Under the pieces are notes generated by a model. The model made no database searches. It saw only the letters and a program-made list of their open reading frames with translations, and was not told the origin of the DNA. A stretch of DNA of 64,000 bases. It comes from DAINPP01 sp963667315 (GTDB lineage: Bacteria; Thermotogota; Thermotogae; MWEM01). Of the stretch, positions 53,006 through 59,914 are shown in pieces (the stretch's first letter is position 1; every line of letters starts with the position of its first letter). The DNA lies in the NCBI GenBank assembly GCA_963667315.1, contig OY763325.1, forward strand, positions 2,232,001 through 2,296,000. The letters run 5' to 3'. Made by a program: the position numbers and the translations under genes.

Positions 53006-53369
53006 CACCAATCACCTGTTTTACAGAATTGATAAGAAGTTTCGGACTGAACGGCTTTGTCAGCACATCACATGCACCAAGGGCCAGTGCTTTATCCTTG
53101 TCATCTTCACCGCCTTTTGCGGTAAGGACGATGACCGGAATATCCTTTGTCTCATCATTTTTACTTTTTTCTTTTAGTACACCAAATCCATCAAGTCTGG
53201 GCATCATGATGTCCAAGACAATCATATCCGGGCTAAAGCTGTTTATCTTTTCTAGACCGTCAACGCCGTCAACAGCCTGTTCTATTTCATACCCCGCTTT
53301 TTTAAGGTTGAAAACGATAATATTCCTCAATACTCCCGAATCATCTACAACGAGTACCTTTTTCGCCAT
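52995..53369 (-). CDS. CheY-like single-domain response regulator
   Basis: A 124-residue receiver: VVDDSG, phospho-acceptor in VLDIMMPRLDGFG, Thr in VLTAKG and Lys in LTKPF. No output domain. Its stop overlaps the start of the RsbU-like phosphatase, so phosphorylation could control that enzyme; alternatively it belongs to chemotaxis with cheR. Confidence 0.92.
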   Translation of the reverse strand: MAKKVLVVDDSGVLRNIIVFNLKKAGYEIEQAVDGVDGLEKINSFSPDMIVLDIMMPRLDGFGVLKEKSKNDETKDIPVIVLTAKGGEDDKDKALALGACDVLTKPFSPKLLINSVKQVIGDAS

Positions 53370-54055
53370 TATTGCCCCCTTTTTGAACAGAACTTACCAT
53401 TTAAGGGAATTCTGCTACTGGAATCATCAGTTGAAAACACTTCCCTTAAAATGGGCAGATAAAACAACTTCGGAAATTTATCACCGTAAAGATGCTGAAG
53501 AATATCTCTGTAATCCAACCATGATTCTTCTTTCACTTCATATTCTATCATAAAAAAGGGGTTCCGTGATAATTCAATATGCATTCTTGCGGGGGATTTC
53601 TCCATGATAAGCGATTCCACACCGTCTCTATCCCGAAGGTCATCTTTCACAATCAATCTGAAAGACCACCATTCCATCATCTTCGTCAACGGCAGTTTAT
53701 TCGGTACAAGCCACATCCCCTTCATCTTAAGACCGGCAGGAGATTTCATGTTAAAACGGGTGACCAGGTCTTCAGCTGACGGTGCCGTCTTCTCCAGTCT
53801 GACGAGAAAATAGGTCGCCGTACTGATCAAACCCGTCGGCAAGGCGCGCGGAAGGGTAAATTTCGGTTTCGGATGGAACCCTTTTGTATACCAGAGAGGG
53901 AAACTCGCACGCCTCATTGCTCTTTCGACAGCCGTAATCCACTCTCTGTGAGACAGAAAACGTAAAACCCCTGTCTTTGTTGCCTGACAGAGGTATGTAT
54001 CGTAATCGGGACCCTGTTGATGCAGGTTCACCTTATTTTCTTTTTCTTGGGTCAT
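53369..54055 (-). CDS. DUF2344 radical SAM-linked protein
   Basis: A 228-residue protein with the DUF2344 features FLSHREWITAVERAMRRA, YTKGFHPKPKFTLPRALPTG and YFLVRLE. In most genomes this domain follows or is fused to a B12-binding radical SAM protein in a gene pair; no radical SAM gene is beside it here. Its start overlaps proS by about 20 bases; a Met further inside would avoid this. Function unknown. Confidence 0.85.
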   Translation of the reverse strand: MTQEKENKVNLHQQGPDYDTYLCQATKTGVLRFLSHREWITAVERAMRRASFPLWYTKGFHPKPKFTLPRALPTGLISTATYFLVRLEKTAPSAEDLVTRFNMKSPAGLKMKGMWLVPNKLPLTKMMEWWSFRLIVKDDLRDRDGVESLIMEKSPARMHIELSRNPFFMIEYEVKEESWLDYRDILQHLYGDKFPKLFYLPILREVFSTDDSSSRIPLNGKFCSKRGQ

Positions 54056-55772
54056 ATTCTTCTTTAGCCTTCTTTAATTGTTCGATTAATGTTGTATACC
54101 CTTCTGAGATATCCACATCGTGCCTCTCGGATTCATTCCTGAGTTTCATCTCAACAAGCCCTTTCTTGATTCCCTTCCCAACGGTTACTCTGAGTGGAAT
54201 CCCGATAAGATCAGCATCTTTGAACTTTGAACCCGCACTGCTGTTCCTGTCATCAAGAATGACTTCGATTCCGGCTTCGTTCATTAGCCTGTATATCGCT
54301 TCGGCATGCTTCATCTGGTCTTCATCCGTCGGTTTGATCACCGTGATAATTGCCTCAAACGGTGCACAACTCATCGGCCAGAGGATACCGTTATCATCGT
54401 GAAGCTGTTCAACGATTCCGGACACGCTTCTTGACACACCCCATCCGTAACATCCCATATAAAATGGGAGTTTGTCTCCGTTTTCAGCCGCAAACTTCGC
54501 ATCCAGTGATTCCGAATATTTCTTTCCGAGCTTAAAGACCTGACCCATTTCGATTCCCCTTGTCTCTTCCAGTTTTCCGGAACAATTCGGACATGGATCT
54601 CCGGCAGCAACCATCTTGATATCTTCGAAGCCATCCACCGTGAAATCTCTTTCCAGATTCGTGTTAAGATAATGGGTATCCGTTTTCATGGCACCGGTTA
54701 CGAAATTCTTCAGGCCTTTAACACTGTGATCCGCAACAATTCTGAGGCCCTCCTTTTTCAAGCCGACAGGTCCGATAAATCCGATCGGCGTACCGAATTC
54801 AGCCATCACGTCAGCCGGCTGTGCCAGCTCAAGTGTCTGATCGGCAGCAAAGGCGCGGAGTTTTGCGATATTAATCTCAAGATCCCCTCTGATCAGCGCG
54901 AGAATAAACCCATCCCTCCCCTTGAAAATGAGAGATTTAACGATCTTCTGTTTCTCGACCTTCAGGAACTCCGAAATGTCTTCAATCGTCTTCTGATCAG
55001 GTGTAGCTACCTGCTCAATTTCCTTAAGTTCTTCATCCGCATAATTGTATGCTATTCTGTATTCTGCTCTTTCATCCGTTGCCTTGTACCCGCAATCCGG
55101 GCAATGGAACAACGGTGATTCGCCATTTGCCGCAAGGATGACAAACTCATGGGTGTTGCTCCCGCCAATGGCTCCTGAATCCGCTTCCACAGCCATGTAA
55201 TCGAGCCCCATTCTTTCCAAGATCCTTTCATACGCCTTGTACATAATGTTGTATGTTTCATCGAGACCCTGTTCATCCGCATGGAAACTGTACGCATCCT
55301 TCATGATAAATTCCCTCGCTCTGAGTAAACCAAAACGCGGTCTGATCTCGTCTCTATATTTTGTATTGATCTGATATAAGTTTTTTGGAAGATCCTTGTA
55401 GCTGACCAGTTCATTTTTGACGGTAACCGTAACCATCTCTTCATGAGTGGGACCGAGAGTAAAATGTCTGTGATGTCTGTCTTCTATCTTCATCATCTCG
55501 GGACCGTAGTCCTCCCATCTTCCTGACTGCTTCCATATACTGGCAGGCTGAGCGATCGGCATGAGCATCTCAAGACAACCGGCGTTATCCATTTCCTCTC
55601 TGACGATTTTAGTTATTTTCTGAATAACTCTGTTTCCCATCGGAAGATACGTAAATATCCCCGCTGCCACTTTTCTGATGAACCCGCCTCTGACCAGATA
55701 TTCATAACTGATGAGGTCTGAATCTGATGGTGCCTCTTTTAAAGTAGGGGCATAAAACTGCGAAAATCTCAT
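54033..55772 (-). CDS. proS: Prolyl-tRNA synthetase
   Basis: A 579-residue class II synthetase of the bacterial type with an editing insertion (about 230-400). Class motifs: motif 2 TKYRDEIRPRFGLLRAREFIMKD (in parts) and motif 3 GCYGWGVSR; LGPTHEE is the ATP/proline loop. ATG at 55772 follows GAGGT with 7 bases spacing. An extended -10 promoter lies 38 bases upstream. It heads the long minus-strand run. Confidence 0.97.
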   Translation of the reverse strand: MRFSQFYAPTLKEAPSDSDLISYEYLVRGGFIRKVAAGIFTYLPMGNRVIQKITKIVREEMDNAGCLEMLMPIAQPASIWKQSGRWEDYGPEMMKIEDRHHRHFTLGPTHEEMVTVTVKNELVSYKDLPKNLYQINTKYRDEIRPRFGLLRAREFIMKDAYSFHADEQGLDETYNIMYKAYERILERMGLDYMAVEADSGAIGGSNTHEFVILAANGESPLFHCPDCGYKATDERAEYRIAYNYADEELKEIEQVATPDQKTIEDISEFLKVEKQKIVKSLIFKGRDGFILALIRGDLEINIAKLRAFAADQTLELAQPADVMAEFGTPIGFIGPVGLKKEGLRIVADHSVKGLKNFVTGAMKTDTHYLNTNLERDFTVDGFEDIKMVAAGDPCPNCSGKLEETRGIEMGQVFKLGKKYSESLDAKFAAENGDKLPFYMGCYGWGVSRSVSGIVEQLHDDNGILWPMSCAPFEAIITVIKPTDEDQMKHAEAIYRLMNEAGIEVILDDRNSSAGSKFKDADLIGIPLRVTVGKGIKKGLVEMKLRNESERHDVDISEGYTTLIEQLKKAKEEYDPRKRK

Positions 55773-55809
55773 AAAACTCACCTCTTGAAATTAATCAAAC
55801 ATTTTCGCA

Positions 55810-55818
55810 ATTATATCA
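55810..55818 (-). promoter_or_regulatory. Extended -10 promoter element for proS
   Basis: TG-A-TATAAT on the minus strand, 38 bases before the ATG at 55772. Confidence 0.6.
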
Positions 55819-55837
55819 TAAAGAGGCGTATAACACC

Positions 55838-56470
55838 TCATTTTTCCCTGTTTACCATTTTAAATGACAATGATTTAAAGGATAATGAAATGTGAACATC
55901 TTCGATCATGACATCTTCGGGTACCTCAAGTGTCCGAGGTGCAAAATTCACGATCCCCTTGATGCCAAGATAGATCAGGAGGTTTGCCACTTTCTGTGCT
56001 GATTCTACCGGAACACAGATAACACCGATATCAATATTTCGTTTCTCAATGATCTGTCTGATATTTCGAATATCCTCCACGGGGAATTTCTCGTCGATCA
56101 TGAGTCCGACCTTATGTTCATTATTATCAACAATCCCTTTGATGATGAAGCCATCCTGAAGGAGTCCTGGATAATTCACAAGTGCACGGCCAATCTTTCC
56201 GGCACCGATGATCAGCACATTCCATGTCCTGTCGATTCCAATGATCTTTTCTATGGTTTTCATCAGATCTATAACATTATAGCCGGTTCCACGTTTACCA
56301 AAACCACCGAAATAGGACAGATCTTTCCTGATCTGACTCGGTTTCAGATCAAGACGCTTTCCCATCTCGGACGAAGAAATCGTCTCTTCTCCCTTTTTCG
56401 AATACTCCTTCAACAATCTATAATAAACAGCAAGTCTTCTCGCTACCGGACGCGGTATCTTATCAATCAT
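55838..56470 (-). CDS. rex: Redox-sensing transcriptional repressor Rex
   Basis: A 210-residue NADH/NAD+-sensing repressor. Winged helix with RPVARRLAVYYRLL and LKPSQIRKDLSYFG, then a Rossmann domain with GAGKIGRAL and a C-terminal swapped helix. Rex represses fermentation and electron-transfer genes when NADH is low. ATG at 56470 follows AAGGTG. A matching operator lies just upstream, so autoregulation is likely. Confidence 0.96.
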   Translation of the reverse strand: MIDKIPRPVARRLAVYYRLLKEYSKKGEETISSSEMGKRLDLKPSQIRKDLSYFGGFGKRGTGYNVIDLMKTIEKIIGIDRTWNVLIIGAGKIGRALVNYPGLLQDGFIIKGIVDNNEHKVGLMIDEKFPVEDIRNIRQIIEKRNIDIGVICVPVESAQKVANLLIYLGIKGIVNFAPRTLEVPEDVMIEDVHISLSFKSLSFKMVNREK

Positions 56471-56483
56471 AAAAATCACCTTT

Positions 56484-56501
56484 TTGTGTCAAATTTCACA
56501 A
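56484..56501. promoter_or_regulatory. Rex operator (ROP-like) at the rex promoter
   Basis: TTGTGTCAAATTTCACAA: the right half matches the Rex consensus TTGTGAA-N4-TTCACAA exactly, the left half has two mismatches. It begins a few bases after the rex -10 box, covering the start site. Confidence 0.75.
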
Positions 56502-56505
56502 TAGG

Positions 56506-56514
56506 ATTATATCA
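56506..56514 (-). promoter_or_regulatory. Extended -10 promoter element for rex
   Basis: TG-A-TATAAT on the minus strand, 36 bases before the rex ATG and directly before the operator. Confidence 0.6.
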
Positions 56515-56531
56515 CAAATCACTCAATTATT

Positions 56532-56560
56532 TTGTATTTTTCTTAAAAATTTTATATGAT
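56532..56560 (+). promoter_or_regulatory. Promoter for the VOC gene
   Basis: TTGTAT and TATGAT separated by 17 bases, about 30 bases before the ATG at 56592, divergent from rex. Confidence 0.55.
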
Positions 56561-56591
56561 GAGAATAATACAACAAAATTGGAGGGATTTT

Positions 56592-56957
56592 ATGTCAATT
56601 AAATGGAATGGTATGGTCACTTTTCTCGGTGCATCGGATTTAAAAAAGACAGATGAATTTTATTGCAGTATACTCGGCTTTAAAGTGTTTATGGATCAGG
56701 GCATCTGTAAGATCTATGAAGTACCCGGAGGTGGGATGATCGGTTTCTGTACTCACATCAAGCCGGAACAGGGAGAAAGGTCTCCATTGCTGACCTTCGT
56801 CACGGAAGATGTCGATGCGGTTTATGATAGATTCATCTCAAACGGGATTCACCCGGAAGAAAAACCCAAACAAAACGAGAGATTTCCCGTTTATCATTTC
56901 TTTGTGAAAGACCCGGATGGGTATAAAGTTGAGATTCAGAGATTCACGAACTTGTAG
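56592..56957 (+). CDS. VOC-family (glyoxalase/bleomycin-resistance fold) protein
   Basis: A 121-residue protein with the paired beta-alpha-beta-beta-beta layout: FLGASDLKKTDEFYCSILGF at the start and VKDPDGYKVEIQRF with the metal Glu at the end. The substrate of such small VOC proteins cannot be predicted. GGAGGG precedes the ATG. It is divergent from rex, and the Rex operator lies nearby, so redox control is possible but unproven. Confidence 0.85.
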   Translation: MSIKWNGMVTFLGASDLKKTDEFYCSILGFKVFMDQGICKIYEVPGGGMIGFCTHIKPEQGERSPLLTFVTEDVDAVYDRFISNGIHPEEKPKQNERFPVYHFFVKDPDGYKVEIQRFTNL

Positions 56958-56981
56958 TTTTAAGGGACTTCTATAGACTTA

Positions 56982-57012
56982 TAAATCCCCTCCAAAGAGG
57001 GGATTTATTTTA
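56982..57012 (+). terminator. Intrinsic terminator between the VOC gene and thrC
   Basis: Stem TAAATCCCCTC / GAGGGGATTTA with a 4-base loop, then TTTT. It serves the plus-strand gene; thrC ends on the other strand just beyond. Confidence 0.85.
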
Positions 57013-57028
57013 CCGATATCACAAATAT

Positions 57029-58228
57029 TTACAGACTAACCTGAATTACCTTCTCCTCAAGAAACCGAACAGGCGTCTTTATATCCTTCAATCCATTTCC
57101 CGTCACGATCAGTGCCACTCGCGTATCAGAGGGAAGAGCATTACCCAAGGCCATTTTCCTGAATCCGGCAAAAGAAGAAGCCCCGGCAGGTTCGGCAAAA
57201 ACACCCGTCTTTCTCGCCAGTTCCATGATGGCAGATCCGATCTCCTGATCACTGACACTCACAAAAGAACCGCCATACGCGGCAGCATAACGGCAAGCTT
57301 TCAGATAATCCCTCGGTTTACCCACCGCTATGGAATCGGCAACCGTATCCGTTTGTTCCCAGTCGGAGATTTTAAACGGTTCCCCCTTCTCAAAGGTTTC
57401 TTTTATCGGTGCACTTCCCTCAGCCTGAACCCCGATGACATGGGGAATCCTGTCGATCACACCCAGCACTTTCAGATCGGAAAACCCTTTGATAAAACTG
57501 CTGTAAACCGTACCGTCGCCGACACCGACAAAGATATAGTCGGGCAGATTCAGATGCGTTTGAGCTGCAAGTTCAAGGGAACAGGTTTTCTTCCCTTCAA
57601 GGAGGTAGGGGTTGATCGCTGAATTTCTGCAATACCAGCCTTTTCCCTCACCTTCATTCAGCGACAGGTCAAACGCCTGATCATAAGAGCCTTCGACGGC
57701 AAAAACCTCAGCCCCGTATATCAGCATCTGTGCAATTTTCGCCTCCGGTGCGGAAGAGGGAACGAATATATGCGCCTTCACATCGTTTCCCGCACACATC
57801 CCCGACAAAGAACTCGCCGCATTTCCGGTTGAAGCGGCATAAATATCTTTGTATCCCAGCTCCTTCGCTTTCGAAACGGCGATGATACTCGCCCTGTCCT
57901 TAAATGAAGCGGTTGGATTTTTCCCGTCATCCTTTATCAGAATTTCAGAAACACCATACTCTCGCGCCAGTTTTGATGAAGTGTAAAGAGGGGTATCCCC
58001 GACCATGACGTTATCGGGAATATCTTTTTCATCAACGGGAAGTATATCGATAAATTTCTTTATCCCCTTTTTTTCGTTACGCAGCCATTTGGTATCCAAA
58101 GCGAAATCATAAACAACTTCGAGCGTTCCCTTCCGATTGCCGCAATCCGGACAGGTATAAAGGACCTCGGAAGGCCCAAATTCCCTTCCGCAATTCACAC
58201 ATCTCAATCGATAGCTGTTTTTACTCAT
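57029..58228 (-). CDS. thrC: Threonine synthase
   Basis: A 399-residue PLP enzyme converting O-phosphohomoserine to threonine. An N-terminal zinc ribbon (CVNCGREF, CPDCGN) is followed by the PLP fold: ASFKDR (Schiff-base Lys), STGNAASS phosphate loop and TGNGLKD. The ATG at 58228 overlaps the stop of the DHODH-like gene, an unusual partner: neither thrB nor hom is present. A related PLP reaction on another phospho-amino acid cannot be excluded. Confidence 0.9.
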   Translation of the reverse strand: MSKNSYRLRCVNCGREFGPSEVLYTCPDCGNRKGTLEVVYDFALDTKWLRNEKKGIKKFIDILPVDEKDIPDNVMVGDTPLYTSSKLAREYGVSEILIKDDGKNPTASFKDRASIIAVSKAKELGYKDIYAASTGNAASSLSGMCAGNDVKAHIFVPSSAPEAKIAQMLIYGAEVFAVEGSYDQAFDLSLNEGEGKGWYCRNSAINPYLLEGKKTCSLELAAQTHLNLPDYIFVGVGDGTVYSSFIKGFSDLKVLGVIDRIPHVIGVQAEGSAPIKETFEKGEPFKISDWEQTDTVADSIAVGKPRDYLKACRYAAAYGGSFVSVSDQEIGSAIMELARKTGVFAEPAGASSFAGFRKMALGNALPSDTRVALIVTGNGLKDIKTPVRFLEEKVIQVSL

Positions 58229-59310
58229 AAAACACCTGTAATAGCGCCTGCCGGACAACGGCTTTCACACAGCCCACATCTGAAACACAGTTCTTTATCC
58301 ACTATGATTCGGTTTTCAACTTTCGAAAGGGCATCATAAGGACAATTCCTTACACAGAGATTACATCGTGTACATTTTTCATCGTCAATCTGCGGAAATC
58401 CGGCGTTAAATCTCACATGATCATTTTTATGCAATGCCCTGCCTTTCAAATCAGTCAGACTTCTGCACCCTATCTTCTCCATCTCTCGCGGCAGATCTTT
58501 CAGGATCTTCGCATACAAATCCTTTCCGTAAAGCATGGCGGAAGAAAGCATCTGTACCGCACTGGCACCGGCTGCAATGAATTCAAGCACATCCTTTGCG
58601 GATCGTATCCCCCCAACACCGATAACGGGGATATCAACCGCTTCCGTCACCTGTTTGATCTTTGAGAGGGCGATATGCTTGATAACGGGACCGGAAATCC
58701 ATCCGAATCCGTCCTTACTTCCCAGGGGTGAACGTTCCCGTATCAGGTCAACGGGAAAAGTCGGACCGACGGAATTAATCGCCACAAGACCGTAGCCACC
58801 ATTATCCTTTACCATCTGTGCAAATTCGGCGGCATTTTCTATATGCGGACTCAGCTTGATAAATACCGGTTTATCCGTCGCATCCGAGGCAGCGCTAACT
58901 GTCTTCGCTATCGGTGTCAAATCTTTTCCCACATAATGTGTCGACAACTCAAAAGCTGTTGCAAATCCGTCAACACGTTTGATCAGAGAAACGATTTCCT
59001 CCTGCCGATACCCCAGACTGATAATCGTCGGTCTTTTTAAGGCTGCAATCTCCGGCAGAAATTCCCTTTCCCAAAGTTCAGGGGGATGTTCCGACCAGAG
59101 TTCAGCGTTGACGATATAATCTTTTCCGCCGACAATACAGGGATGTGGCACCTCAGCCGCCTTAACGGATACCGTCTTCGTCACCAGAGCGCCAAGTCCC
59201 ATTTCCGAAAGCCGTTTAATCTTCTTCGCATCCCCAACCAATGGACCGGAAGCCGGCATCAGAGGATTTTCAAGTTCTATTCTCTCTCCTATCTTCACTC
59301 TCATATCCAT
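58225..59310 (-). CDS. Dihydroorotate dehydrogenase-like flavoprotein with two [4Fe-4S] sites
   Basis: A 361-residue protein. Residues 1-300 form the FMN TIM barrel of DHODH/PreA enzymes (NPLMPASGP, KLSPHI, VGVGGI, GASAVQMLSSAML). The C-terminus is a ferredoxin domain with CTRCNLCVRNCP and CFRCGLCESRCP. In class 1 DHODH and PreA the barrel has an NxSCPN-like loop with a catalytic Cys or Ser; here the equivalent is FELSTHYVGK, with no Cys, so classical pyrimidine activity is doubtful. It is coupled to thrC and a flavin reductase-like gene. Confidence 0.85.
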   Translation of the reverse strand: MDMRVKIGERIELENPLMPASGPLVGDAKKIKRLSEMGLGALVTKTVSVKAAEVPHPCIVGGKDYIVNAELWSEHPPELWEREFLPEIAALKRPTIISLGYRQEEIVSLIKRVDGFATAFELSTHYVGKDLTPIAKTVSAASDATDKPVFIKLSPHIENAAEFAQMVKDNGGYGLVAINSVGPTFPVDLIRERSPLGSKDGFGWISGPVIKHIALSKIKQVTEAVDIPVIGVGGIRSAKDVLEFIAAGASAVQMLSSAMLYGKDLYAKILKDLPREMEKIGCRSLTDLKGRALHKNDHVRFNAGFPQIDDEKCTRCNLCVRNCPYDALSKVENRIIVDKELCFRCGLCESRCPAGAITGVL

Positions 59311-59339
59311 GCTATACACCCCTTCTCTTAATATAAAAA

Positions 59340-59897
59340 TCATACATCTTCAAGTTTCTTCCCTTCAAAATAACCGATCCCTATTTCCTTTCCAACGGAA
59401 TAGTATTTGTTATTCAAACCATAAAGAATCGAATTCACCTTCTTGAAATCGATATGGCCTGAAGCTGCGAGGTCATCCCTTAAAATAGTTTCCAGAACCC
59501 TGCCGATGAATATTGTCCGCGTCTCTATCACAACGGATTTCTCAACTCTGCAAAGCAGAGATGTACATGCCATCTCCGCATAAGGGATCGCCTCAATCCC
59601 CTCTTTCGTCAGGATAAGTTCACCCTTGTCAACTGTTTTTCCGGATTTTATCCCACAATAATCGACAAGTTCAAGCATTGCCCGATCCGGCACGTTTACA
59701 CTGAATTTCTCATGTTCTTTGATCCCCCGGGTAGAAAAATGATCGACATGAAGGCTGATCATGATCAGTGGTGGATTTAATCCGGCTACCGCTACATCCC
59801 CAACCGTTGTATAATTCAATTTCCCCTCCACATACGTTCCAATCAACACAATCGGTACAGGATGCAATAAAGGAAGCACTTTTTTCAATGTCGCCAT
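59340..59897 (-). CDS. Flavin reductase-like (FMN-binding split-barrel) protein
   Basis: A 185-residue protein with the split-barrel flavin reductase pattern (KVLPLLHPVPIVLIGTYVEGKLNYTTVGDVAVAGLNPPLIMISL in pieces, and KFSVNVPD). Such proteins bind FMN and act as flavin reductases or electron-transfer partners. GGAGGG precedes the ATG. It lies between the FIST sensor gene and the DHODH-like gene in one operon. Confidence 0.85.
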   Translation of the reverse strand: MATLKKVLPLLHPVPIVLIGTYVEGKLNYTTVGDVAVAGLNPPLIMISLHVDHFSTRGIKEHEKFSVNVPDRAMLELVDYCGIKSGKTVDKGELILTKEGIEAIPYAEMACTSLLCRVEKSVVIETRTIFIGRVLETILRDDLAASGHIDFKKVNSILYGLNNKYYSVGKEIGIGYFEGKKLEDV

Positions 59898-59914
59898 CAA
59901 TTCCCTCCTCAATA

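Noticed and set aside
53029..53553. A 174-codon open frame antisense to the CheY-like and DUF2344 genes
   Set aside because: Shadow of two recognised genes, no ribosome site, Ser-rich composition typical of antisense frames.
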